IMG/VR virus record: IMGVR_UViG_3300032242_000559
Coordinates: 1 to 22,095 of that record
Length of the DNA stretch: 22,095 nucleotides
From: a virus
Strand: one strand, 5' to 3'
The number at the start of each line of letters is the position of its first letter. Position 1 is the stretch's first letter. The notes under the pieces were generated by a model. It did no database searches. It saw nothing but the letters and a program-made list of their open reading frames with translations, and was not told where the DNA came from. Shown here piece by piece: positions 1-7,034 of this stretch. Made by a program: the position numbers and the translations under genes.

Positions 1-1
1 C

Positions 2-802
2 GCACAGTGGTCGGATTACTCAGGTTCGTTTGCACAGCCTGCTGTTCAGCAGGGCGCATTTGACGCCGAGTACAATCTGAAGTTGATGATTACTCCTGTT
101 CCGTTTCTCGGAATGGAAGGTGTCGTTCAGCAGGACCACGCAATCATTCCATTGATCGAAGCTCGTATGAACGATGCTACGAACGTGATGATGGACGCGA
201 TGGCTTACGCGCTTTACAACAACACGACGAACACTCAGCAGTTTATTGGCCTTCCAGCCGCTGTTGATGACGGCACGGGTACAGCGACTTACGGCAATAT
301 TAACCGCAACACCTACACTTGGTGGCAGTCTAAGGTTTATAACGCCGGTAACGTTAACCCAACCCGTCAGAACGTTCTCCAGTACATTTCCGGTACGGTT
401 AAGAAGGGTGCGGAAGTACCTACCTTTGGCGTATGCGGTTTTGGTACGTGGACGCTTCTCGCACAGGACTACGTTGGTCAGGAACAGTATGTCATCACTC
501 CGGGTCACGGTTTTGATGGCGACAACAACGGCCCACAGGCCGGTTTCCGCGCCCTCATGGTTGCTGGCGTTCCGATCTACCCTGATCCGTATTGCCCAGA
601 AGGCACGCTCTATCTCCTCAACACCAACTATCTCTCGCTCTACATCCATGAGCAGGGCCAGTTTGTGTTTACAGGTTTCGAGAGCACCTTGCCTAACTGG
701 CAAATTGGTTATGTTGGCGCTGTCTTGACGATTGCCGAGTTGGTAAACGTGAAGCCAAAGGCCATGACCAAGGTGACGGGCTTCAACTCGATCACGCTGT
801 AA
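2..802 (+). CDS. Major capsid protein, HK97-fold type (5' end cut off by window)
   Basis: The reading frame is open from the first full codon at position 2, so the true start lies upstream; the internal TTG at 83 is not a start. The visible 266 residues resemble phage major capsid proteins: a motif FLGMEGVVQQDHAIIPLIEA, a helix rich in small residues, a GLPAAVDDGTGTATYGNI segment and a closing beta-rich domain ending in FNSITL. The protein would form the icosahedral shell. Its position directly before small beta-rich proteins, an adaptor and tail genes fits the usual head-to-tail order. The nearby GC content is higher (60% in positions 541-600) than in the tail genes. The family is assigned from remembered sequence style and gene order, not from a search, so the exact capsid subfamily is open. 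Confidence 0.78.
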   Translation, partial: AQWSDYSGSFAQPAVQQGAFDAEYNLKLMITPVPFLGMEGVVQQDHAIIPLIEARMNDATNVMMDAMAYALYNNTTNTQQFIGLPAAVDDGTGTATYGNINRNTYTWWQSKVYNAGNVNPTRQNVLQYISGTVKKGAEVPTFGVCGFGTWTLLAQDYVGQEQYVITPGHGFDGDNNGPQAGFRALMVAGVPIYPDPYCPEGTLYLLNTNYLSLYIHEQGQFVFTGFESTLPNWQIGYVGAVLTIAELVNVKPKAMTKVTGFNSITL

Positions 803-813
803 GGAGATAGCAA

Positions 814-1170
814 ATGGCTCTCGGATTAAACAAAATTCTTGTCAGTAACGTTCTGACAAACCAAGCTGCTTCTTACTTCACCACAACCACGGTTTCAAGC
901 GTTGGTAGCGGTAACGCTACTACGATGACCAACGCGCAGTTCATTCCTGCTGGTATGTATCTTCTTCCTCCGACTGCAAACGTCGTGATTGAGATCAATA
1001 CTGGTGCGTCGAACGTAAACGCTTGGGCTACTTTGCTTGCGAACAACACTGGTGGCACTTTGTTCTCGGACGGCTGGAACGTTCGTGCAAATGCTACCAC
1101 TGGTACGCAAACAGTAACGCTTTACACAGTGGCTGGTGGACAGAACGCAACTGGACAATACAACTCGTAA
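814..1170 (+). CDS. Small beta-rich virion protein, candidate capsid decoration protein
   Basis: This 118-residue protein has no motif I recognise. It is rich in Thr, Asn, Ala and Gly, has almost no charged residues and alternates short beta-type stretches (for example NVVIEINTG and TVTLYTVAGG), as small capsid-surface or head-completion proteins often do. A strong ribosome binding site AAGGAG lies 7-8 bases before the ATG, unlike most downstream genes, which rely on stop-start overlaps. That suggests separate, high-level translation right after the capsid gene. A decoration or cementing role is inferred from place, size, composition and the ribosome binding site only. A head fibre or neck protein is also possible. 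Confidence 0.6.
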   Translation: MALGLNKILVSNVLTNQAASYFTTTTVSSVGSGNATTMTNAQFIPAGMYLLPPTANVVIEINTGASNVNAWATLLANNTGGTLFSDGWNVRANATTGTQTVTLYTVAGGQNATGQYNS

Positions 1171-1183
1171 GGAGCGCTGAACT

Positions 1184-1627
1184 ATGGCTAACATGGACTC
1201 AGTGGGCCAGTATTATCAGAACTCGTTTGGTAACTTTCGTATTACCAGCGCGGGTCCGGTATCACTCTCCTCGACCGGCAATGCGGTTATCGCCCTTCCC
1301 ATCCTTTCGGGTGGTACGGGCGGTACAACTCAGTACATTGTTCGTCGTATCACCGTAGCGAATTTGACCAACACGGCAGGCGGCTCCGCGCCAAATGCTG
1401 CAACGGCCAACATTTCGTTCGGCACGACTAACGATGGCGCTAACCTTGTGACCTCAAATACGGTTCTCACAAACCTGACGGGTGCAAGCACGTATGCTGA
1501 CGTTACCTTAGCAACAGCAGCGAACACGGGTACGTTCACTGCCAACGCTTTGTTCTTAAACGTCAACACCAACGTAGCAAACGCTCAGGCTTTGATTGCT
1601 GTTTACGGCGACATTGTAGTGTTCTGA
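1184..1627 (+). CDS. Small beta-rich virion protein, second candidate decoration or head protein
   Basis: The protein has 147 residues and begins MANMDSVGQYYQ. It has a repeating hydrophobic/Thr-Asn pattern and very few charges, typical of an exposed beta-sandwich in a virion. It also has its own strong AAGGAG site, about 8-10 bases before the ATG, and follows the previous gene by 13 bases, so both are likely made in high amounts with the capsid protein. It does not obviously align with the 118-residue neighbour beyond composition. One of the six GANTC sites of the window (1196) falls in its first codons. The function is inferred from context, and a head-tail joining role cannot be excluded. 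Confidence 0.58.
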   Translation: MANMDSVGQYYQNSFGNFRITSAGPVSLSSTGNAVIALPILSGGTGGTTQYIVRRITVANLTNTAGGSAPNAATANISFGTTNDGANLVTSNTVLTNLTGASTYADVTLATAANTGTFTANALFLNVNTNVANAQALIAVYGDIVVF

Positions 1628-1950
1628 TGGTTTGGGTAACAAACACTTCAGACGAGTTCTTTGTAACAAATTGGGATGGGAAGCCTCACAGCTTTCCTCC
1701 CAATAAGTCTGTAGAACTTTCTGAGGATTTGGCTCGTGTGTTTTTTGGTTACGGCGTTGAAGACAAAGTACCAACACTGGCTAGGCTCGGCTGGACAAAG
1801 TTTGCAACCGACGTTCCTAAAGCTATGGAGCGTCTCAATAAGTTTGTGATCTCTGATAACCAGCCAAAAACCTACCACAATGCGTCCCCAGTGGTAGCTC
1901 AAGTACCCTTCCCTGCGTCGCGGCAGGGAGGGGGAAAAGGCATAAAGTGA
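1627..1950 (+). CDS. Unknown 107-residue protein in the head/connector region
   Basis: The gene starts at an ATG overlapping the previous stop by one base (TGATG). The N-terminal part, WVTNTSDEFFVTNWDGKPHSF, looks like a small beta domain, followed by a segment with VELSEDLARVFFGYG and a Lys/Arg-containing helix near ERLNKFVISDN. The last 20 or so residues (VPFPASRQGGGKGIK) are low complexity, and the DNA that encodes them forms two strong adjacent hairpins (1872-1897 and 1906-1933). Similar small proteins occur between capsid and adaptor genes in phages of this layout, but I know no function. The frame is the same as that of the next gene, separated by one TGA and four sense codons. Confidence 0.62.
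   Translation: MVWVTNTSDEFFVTNWDGKPHSFPPNKSVELSEDLARVFFGYGVEDKVPTLARLGWTKFATDVPKAMERLNKFVISDNQPKTYHNASPVVAQVPFPASRQGGGKGIK
1872..1897 (+). other. RNA hairpin 1 of a tandem pair
   Basis: CTACCAC at 1872-1878 is perfectly complementary to GTGGTAG at 1891-1897, with a 12-base loop. It lies inside the 3' end of the 107-residue gene and is followed eight bases later by a second, stronger hairpin. No T-run follows, so it is not a classical intrinsic terminator. Confidence 0.5.
1906..1933 (+). other. Strong RNA hairpin 2 of a tandem pair
   Basis: CCCTTCCCTGC (1906-1916) pairs with GCAGGGAGGGG (1923-1933) over 11 base pairs with a single T-G wobble and a six-base loop (GTCGCG). This is the strongest local inverted repeat I found in the window. 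It is followed by GAAAAGG and not by a T-run, so a role as an RNA processing or stability element, or in limiting ribosome access to the next gene, is more plausible than termination. It encodes the low-complexity C-terminus of the upstream protein. Confidence 0.6.
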
Positions 1951-1962
1951 TGTGGATTACAA

Positions 1963-2601
1963 ATGACAACTCTGTCCGATTACATCACTCAGACGCGCAG
2001 GCTTCTGCACGACGCTAACGCCAATTTTTGGACGGATGTCGAACTTACTGACGACATTAACAGTGCTCGAAACCGACTGGTGCGCGACACCGGCATCAAC
2101 CGTGTTTTGCAGCCTTATGCAAGCGTAACCAATCAAGAAGTTTACCAATTTTCTGATTTGCCTCAAGGGCTTCAGACGATGGATGTGGTCAACGTCAATC
2201 TTTATTGGGGAAATACGCGCATCCCGCTTCGTTACCTTCCTTGGACTCAGTTCAATGCTGAATTGCGGTTCTGGCAAAATTATGTAGGCAGACCAATTGC
2301 TTTTAGCATGTATGGTCCTAATTCGTATTATCTAGCTCCCGTACCAGATCAAGTGTACACGATGGAATTGGATACGGTTGTCGAGCCTACGCCTTTAGTT
2401 AACCAAGCTGACATTGAAACTCAAATTGTTGCTCCGTACAATGATCCAGTGTCTTTTTACGCGGCGCATTTGGCTAAATTTAAAGAACAGTCTTACGGCG
2501 AAGCCGAATTGTTTAAGAAACAATACGATAGCAAGGTGCAAAACCTTCAGATGACGACGTTTACTCGTCGTATGCCTGATCCGTATTCAAGGCCATACTA
2601 A
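1963..2601 (+). CDS. Head-to-tail adaptor protein (SU10 adaptor / P22 gp4-like)
   Basis: The protein has 212 residues. The N-terminus TTLSDYITQTRRLLHDANAN is typical of the phage adaptor family named after phage SU10: a helix, then W(T/S)DxELxDxINSARNRLVRDTG with the conserved acidic and Arg positions, then a beta-rich middle. The second half holds YNDPVSFYAAHLAKFKEQSY and AELFKKQYDSKVQ, the helical hairpin that in the family packs under the portal. The C-terminus ends RMPDPYSRPY. Adaptor rings join the portal to the tail nozzle, and the next gene is a nozzle-like protein, which supports the call. The ATG at 1963 has only a weak GGA (1954-1956) as ribosome binding site, and a strong hairpin ends 29 bases upstream, so its expression may be tuned. 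Confidence 0.8.
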   Translation: MTTLSDYITQTRRLLHDANANFWTDVELTDDINSARNRLVRDTGINRVLQPYASVTNQEVYQFSDLPQGLQTMDVVNVNLYWGNTRIPLRYLPWTQFNAELRFWQNYVGRPIAFSMYGPNSYYLAPVPDQVYTMELDTVVEPTPLVNQADIETQIVAPYNDPVSFYAAHLAKFKEQSYGEAELFKKQYDSKVQNLQMTTFTRRMPDPYSRPY

Positions 2602-5057
2602 TGGCAGAAAAATCTCCTGAGCAACGCAAGCAATATCAGGTTGTTAAGAGTTTCAAAGCGCTCAACACCAAGGCAAACCGCACAGCTATTGGTGAAGAAG
2701 AGTTTGCTTGGATTGAAAACATTCATCCTATCGGCTTTGGCAATCTAAAAGTCGTACCTTATGCTTCAAATGTTACCATTACTGGTACCAATTTGGCTTG
2801 GGCTAACGCAGTTTCTTCGTTTTTTAGCGTCAACGTTAACAATAACGATTATGTTTTGGCCTTTGAAGCCAATGGTGGTTCAGAATATTACAATATAACC
2901 ACGGGAACACAGGGTACTGTTGCGGTTGCTGGTACTTTTTCCAACGCAAGTGTTCGCGTCAAACAATGGAAAAATGAACGCGCTATTATCAGTGACCCAC
3001 AAAAAGGGTATTACACTTGGGACGGTGCAAACCTTATTACGATTGGTTCTATCACGTCTATTGGCGTTAGTTACCAAGGCGCAAAATATATCAATCCACC
3101 GACGGTTACAATTAGTGCGCCCAATCAGACAAACGGCGTACAAGCCAATGCTGTTGCGTTTATTTCTAACACCGCAGGCACAATTCAATCAATTACAATG
3201 ACTGCTCCAGGCACAGGGTACACTTCTGTTCCTAACGTAGCCATTTCGGCGCCAGGCAATCCTTACGGTACTCAAGCAGCCGGTTCTGCAATCCTTTCTG
3301 GATCAACTATTGCCGGTATTTCAGTTACAAATCCTGGTTCTGGGTACACTTCCACACCAACAATTTCAATTACAGGCGGCGCCGGTTCAGGTGCAACGGC
3401 TGTTGCACAGCTTGGATCTGGTATTGTTTCATCTATTTCAATTACAGAACCTGGAACGGGTTATACAGCTACACCAACTGTAACCATATCTGGCGGACAA
3501 ATTGCTAACCTGACTATTAATAACGTAGCTCGCACAAGCAACGTGGCTACAATTAACGTAGCTTCAATTCACAGTCTTTCGGTTGGTGATAAAGTTACAA
3601 TTAACGTTACTACAAATACCAGTTTGAACGCATCAAACACGGCTGTTACTTCGGTCGTTAACACTACTGCTTTTAGTTATGTAAGCACTGGTGCTAATAT
3701 TACGGCTGTATCCGATACTGGAACGGTGTCTTTTCCGCCAGCTACGGGTGTTGTTGGATTTACAAGTTTTGCCAACTCAACTGTCGGTGCTGTTTTAACT
3801 GGCACAGGTACTGGATACACGTCAACGCCAACAGTAACCATCACCGCGGCTCCTGGTGGCGGCACTAACGCGGTTGCTACGGCAATTGTTACCGGAGGAA
3901 TTGTTAGCCAAATTATTGTGACCAATCCAGGTCTAGGTTACACAAGCACGCCAACCATTTCGATTAGTGGCGGCGGCGCAATAACCAACGCAACCGCAAA
4001 AGCTGTCCTTACAACTAATCCAAACGTTGATATTGCATCATTCCAAGGTCGTGTGTGGATTGCTCAAGGCCGTACCGTGTATTATTCGGCAGCGGGTTCA
4101 TACAATGACTTTGTTACCGTTTCTGCTGGCAATATCACCCTTCAAGACGACACCTTGCACAGCAATATTACAGGCTTGAACTCAGCCAATAACTTTTTGT
4201 ATGTGTTTGGTGAAGATAGCATCAACGTATTTTCAGATGTTCGCGTAAGTTCGACAGGTCTTACTTCATTTACCAACACCAATGTGTCTGCGTCGGTCGG
4301 TTCTAAACGTATCAATGCTATTTTCCCATACTTTCGTTCATTATTGTTTATGAATGACTACGGAATTTATGCTCTTGTTGGTGCTACTACGACCAAATTG
4401 TCTGACTCTTTGGACGGTATTTTTCCTTTAATTGATTTTACCCAACCGGTAAGTGCCGGTCAGGTTTTGTTAAACAATATCCTTTGTGCGGCGTTTAATT
4501 TTACCTACAACGATCCTGTTCAGGGTGCTCGTTCTCTTCAAGCCGTGTTTTTTGATAAAAAATGGTTCCTAACAAGCCAAGGAACGCTTTCTTATGTAAC
4601 AACCGTGCCAACTGCGGGCGGCATTGGTTTATATGCAACAGCGGGTACTAACCTTGTTAAATTGTACTCGAACTCAACAGCAGGCATAAGTTCAAATTTA
4701 ACCAGTGCTTTGTGGCCTTTGACAGACATTATCAGGGATAAACAAGCTCTGAAATTAGGCATTGAAGCCACAACAACTAGCGGCGTTATCTTATCTACGA
4801 CCGTTGATAGCGAATATCAAAGCAGTCCAGCGTACACGTTAACCAATTACATTACTTGGACAAACAAATTTGGTGTTGTTGTTACATGGACTAACAATTC
4901 ATCTGCCGTGGTTAATTGGTATCGTACAGGATACGAGTTATTTAAGTCTGATGCTCAACAATATGGCAAATATCTTGGTTATACGATAACATCCACATCA
5001 CCTAATTTTGTCTACAACACGCTTGAGCTGGAATACGAATTAAGGGCGAGGTTCTAA
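2601..5057 (+). CDS. Tail nozzle-like structural protein with inserted GYTS repeats
   Basis: The protein has 818 residues and starts on a one-base overlap (TAATG). The N-terminus (FKALNTKANRTAIGEEEFAW, then NIHPIGFGNLKVVPYAS) and the C-terminal part (FQGRVWIAQGRTVYYSA; YGIYALVGATTTKLSDSLDG; ARSLQAVFFDKKWFLTS) resemble the nozzle or P22 gp10-like proteins that follow adaptor genes in podoviruses. Between them, from about residue 150 to 475, lies an insertion of six GxGYTSTPTVTISG-type beta repeats, interrupted between repeats four and five by a separate module (about residues 308-395). The framework would form the tube below the adaptor. The inserted repeats probably project outward as a spike or carbohydrate-binding decoration. 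The nozzle call rests on gene order and remembered family style, the repeats on direct reading. Confidence 0.68.
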   Translation: MAEKSPEQRKQYQVVKSFKALNTKANRTAIGEEEFAWIENIHPIGFGNLKVVPYASNVTITGTNLAWANAVSSFFSVNVNNNDYVLAFEANGGSEYYNITTGTQGTVAVAGTFSNASVRVKQWKNERAIISDPQKGYYTWDGANLITIGSITSIGVSYQGAKYINPPTVTISAPNQTNGVQANAVAFISNTAGTIQSITMTAPGTGYTSVPNVAISAPGNPYGTQAAGSAILSGSTIAGISVTNPGSGYTSTPTISITGGAGSGATAVAQLGSGIVSSISITEPGTGYTATPTVTISGGQIANLTINNVARTSNVATINVASIHSLSVGDKVTINVTTNTSLNASNTAVTSVVNTTAFSYVSTGANITAVSDTGTVSFPPATGVVGFTSFANSTVGAVLTGTGTGYTSTPTVTITAAPGGGTNAVATAIVTGGIVSQIIVTNPGLGYTSTPTISISGGGAITNATAKAVLTTNPNVDIASFQGRVWIAQGRTVYYSAAGSYNDFVTVSAGNITLQDDTLHSNITGLNSANNFLYVFGEDSINVFSDVRVSSTGLTSFTNTNVSASVGSKRINAIFPYFRSLLFMNDYGIYALVGATTTKLSDSLDGIFPLIDFTQPVSAGQVLLNNILCAAFNFTYNDPVQGARSLQAVFFDKKWFLTSQGTLSYVTTVPTAGGIGLYATAGTNLVKLYSNSTAGISSNLTSALWPLTDIIRDKQALKLGIEATTTSGVILSTTVDSEYQSSPAYTLTNYITWTNKFGVVVTWTNNSSAVVNWYRTGYELFKSDAQQYGKYLGYTITSTSPNFVYNTLELEYELRARF
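3051..4020 (+). repeat. Six GYTS-type protein repeats in the nozzle-like gene
   Basis: Repeat units of roughly 40 codons share I-x-V-x-x-P-G-x-GYTS-x-P-T-[IV]-[ST]-I-[ST]-G followed by an Ala/Thr-rich strand. The GYTS-like cores lie near 3081 (divergent, AKYINPP), 3213, 3339, 3457, 3811 and 3933. A stretch of about 300 bases between units four and five does not follow the pattern. The DNA has diverged enough that the repetition shows mainly at protein level, so recent slippage is unlikely. Confidence 0.75.
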
Positions 5058-5677
5058 TGACTGTTCCGTACACTTTTGCAACACAATCCAATGCCATTCC
5101 GCTATCTCAGCTTGATAGCAACTTTGCCACGGCAATTACATTGGGTGGAACGCCCCTGTATTTGGGTAACACAACCACTTCGGTGAGCAATCTTACGCTT
5201 TCAAACGTCACCATCTCGTCTGTTGGCTCAACTTTTCCCAATAGTTACCTTTCTAACAATACTGTAATTTTGGGAAGTACAACATTAACACTTGGTTCAA
5301 CTACTACTTCGGTTAGCAGCTTAACGCTTAATAATTCTATTATAAATACTCGTGCAACGTTAATTACAAATGCTACAAGTGTTACCATTAATGCAGATAC
5401 AACTGATTTTGCTTATCAAATAAACACTCAAGCTGTTGGTACGCTTACAATCAACGCTCCTACTGGAACGCCTGTTAACGGTCAAAAATTTATTTTCAGG
5501 TTGCAATCAACAAACATACAAACATTTTCTTTCAATGCAATATTTACTGGTTCAACTGACCAATCGTTGCCTGCTTCTTCATCTGGATCAAGTAAATACG
5601 ATTATATGGGATTTGTTTATAATTCTACATCTTCAAAATGGAATATGATTGCTAAAAACTTTGGCTTTATTTCATAA
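5057..5677 (+). CDS. Tail fibre-like protein
   Basis: This 206-residue protein begins TVPYTFATQSNAIPLSQLDSN, a sequence style common at the N-terminus of phage tail fibre or fibre-adaptor proteins. Two shaft-like repeats follow, LGNTTTSVSNLTLSNVTIS and LGSTTTSVSSLTLNNSIIN. The C-terminal half is a small beta domain ending KWNMIAKNFGFIS. It probably forms a trimeric fibre or a link between nozzle and fibre tip. The ATG overlaps the previous stop by one base. The gene is clearly more AT-rich than the capsid genes, as host-range modules often are. The receptor, and whether the next two genes assemble onto it, cannot be read from the sequence. Confidence 0.62.
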   Translation: MTVPYTFATQSNAIPLSQLDSNFATAITLGGTPLYLGNTTTSVSNLTLSNVTISSVGSTFPNSYLSNNTVILGSTTLTLGSTTTSVSSLTLNNSIINTRATLITNATSVTINADTTDFAYQINTQAVGTLTINAPTGTPVNGQKFIFRLQSTNIQTFSFNAIFTGSTDQSLPASSSGSSKYDYMGFVYNSTSSKWNMIAKNFGFIS

Positions 5678-5686
5678 GGATTTGTT

Positions 5687-5878
5687 ATGCGTGCTGCATC
5701 AATCAACATAAATACAAATGTAGTTGAAGGTTTTATTGTTGCTGATGCTACAATTGATACACCTTCTGATGGAACGTATTTGGTTAATGTTGACAATAAC
5801 ATTCCTGTAAATTTTGGATGGATATATGATCCAAACACAAATTTGTTTGTTGATCCTAATCAAACGGTAGGCCAATAA
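5687..5878 (+). CDS. Small tail fibre-associated protein of unknown role
   Basis: The protein has 63 residues. An AAGGA site 5-6 bases before the ATG supports the start. The sequence has two parts: a short beta segment (VVEGFIVADATIDTPSDGTY) and a C-terminal VNFGWIYDPNTNLFVDP, which resembles the GW.YD...F.(D/P) pattern found in small proteins next to phage tail fibres. It sits between two fibre-type genes and shares a one-base overlap with the next. It may be a capping or assembly accessory of the fibre. The region is notably AT-rich: 5701-5760 is 28% GC. Confidence 0.6.
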   Translation: MRAASININTNVVEGFIVADATIDTPSDGTYLVNVDNNIPVNFGWIYDPNTNLFVDPNQTVGQ

Positions 5879-6825
5879 TGGTAAATAAAGTTATATTTAT
5901 TACAAGTGGTACAACTTTTACTGTTCCGTCTGATTGGAACAATGCAAGCAATACTATTGAAGCCATTGGCGGCGGTGCTGGCGGTGTAAATAATACAATT
6001 GCCGGTGGCGGCGGCGGCGGTGCTTACACGTTATTAACAAATTTTCAACTTTCTCCTAGTAGCGTTATCAATATTCAAATTGGCGCTGGTGGAATTGTTG
6101 CAACATCAGGAACAGATACTTGGTTAAATAAAACAACCAATGCTGCTCCTTCATCGTCATTAGACGGTCTTTTAGCAAAAGCTGGACTTACAGGAACTAC
6201 AGGAACAGGCGGCACGGGCGGTACAGCAGCCTCTTGTGTCCCATCTGTTGGCGCTTTTTCTGGTGGTAATGGCGGTGGAGCAACCGCGAGTTCTACTAAA
6301 GGCGGCGGTGGTGGTGCGGCTGGTCCAAGTGGAGCTGGTGGAACAGGCGGACAAGCGTATACTAGTGCAGGAATAGCTTCGGGTGGTGGCGGCGGCGGTA
6401 ATAATGGTGCAACGGGTGGTGCTGGAACCGTATCTGCGGGCGGCACTGGTGGTAATGGCGGCGGTGCGTCAGGCGGTTCGGGTGGCGCTGGAGCAACCGC
6501 AGCAGCAGTTTCTGTTGCCGGTGGTGTTGGAACGGGCGGCGGTGGCGGTGGCGGTGGTTTTTCATCTAATGCTCCGGGTTCAGATGGCGGTGCAAGTAAT
6601 CTTTGGACTGCTACGGCTGGCGGTACAGCAGGGCCGGGAGGCGGCGGCGGTGGTGCCGTTGCCAACAATCAAGTCAGCGGTAATGGTGGACTATATGGCG
6701 CTGGTGGTTCTGGTAGAGGACAATCGGGTGGTACAGGTAGTTTAGGTGCTCAAGGCATTATCGTGATAACTTACACACCTTCTTTAATTTCAGCTTCAAC
6801 CGCAAACTTCTTTGAGTTTTTTTAA
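5878..6825 (+). CDS. Glycine-rich tail adhesin-like protein (polyglycine fibre tip)
   Basis: The protein has 315 residues. The N-terminus KVIFITSGTTFTVPSDWNNA followed by TIEAIGGGAGG is the typical opening of glycine-rich phage tail proteins, in which a small beta domain leads into a Gly-rich core. From about residue 34 to 290 there are many runs of three to six glycines separated by Ala, Ser, Thr and Asn. The closing GAQGIIVITYTP returns to a beta strand. In phage S16 gp38, a structurally known relative in architecture, such glycine runs form a polyglycine type II helix sandwich that displays receptor-binding loops at the fibre tip. The same role, host recognition, is inferred here. The last residues (SASTANFFEFF) are aromatic and could dock onto another fibre protein. 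Confidence 0.75.
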   Translation: MVNKVIFITSGTTFTVPSDWNNASNTIEAIGGGAGGVNNTIAGGGGGGAYTLLTNFQLSPSSVINIQIGAGGIVATSGTDTWLNKTTNAAPSSSLDGLLAKAGLTGTTGTGGTGGTAASCVPSVGAFSGGNGGGATASSTKGGGGGAAGPSGAGGTGGQAYTSAGIASGGGGGGNNGATGGAGTVSAGGTGGNGGGASGGSGGAGATAAAVSVAGGVGTGGGGGGGGFSSNAPGSDGGASNLWTATAGGTAGPGGGGGGAVANNQVSGNGGLYGAGGSGRGQSGGTGSLGAQGIIVITYTPSLISASTANFFEFF

Positions 6826-7034
6826 TGAACCAAGACTTGCTCAATCTTTTTTTTGGAAGCGCGGTGGTTGCCATTGGGTGGTTTATAAAAACCCTATGGA
6901 ACGAACACCACGACCTTGACCGAGAAGTGCGTGACGAGTTTGTTCGAAAAGACGATTATCGAAACGATATCCTTGAAATTAAAGACATTTTGAAACAAAT
7001 TTTTGATAAATTGGACAAGAAAGCAGACAAATAA
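6825..7034 (+). CDS. Small membrane-anchored coiled-coil protein
   Basis: The protein has 69 residues. One hydrophobic helix at about residues 5-25 (LNLFFGSAVVAIGWFIKTLW) is followed by a charged helix (residues 28-66) with heptad-like spacing of Ile/Leu, ending in DKLDKKADK. The architecture resembles XhlA-like or small spanin-like phage membrane proteins, which associate with lysis or envelope functions, but the gene is far from the holin and endolysin. One-base TAATG overlaps join it to both neighbours. Ejection or envelope contact is another possibility. I can support the topology, not the function. Confidence 0.6.
   Translation: MNQDLLNLFFGSAVVAIGWFIKTLWNEHHDLDREVRDEFVRKDDYRNDILEIKDILKQIFDKLDKKADK

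Noticed and set aside
20-703. A 227-codon minus-strand frame opposite the capsid gene
   Set aside because: The plus-strand frame has a clear capsid-type sequence and continues open through the window edge. The minus frame has no recognisable protein features and stands alone against the operon direction.
6075-6668. A 197-codon minus-strand frame rich in proline
   Set aside because: It is the mirror of the glycine codons (GGN read as NCC) of the glycine-rich adhesin gene. The sequence is low-complexity Pro/Ala/Val with no ribosome binding site context or neighbours on that strand.
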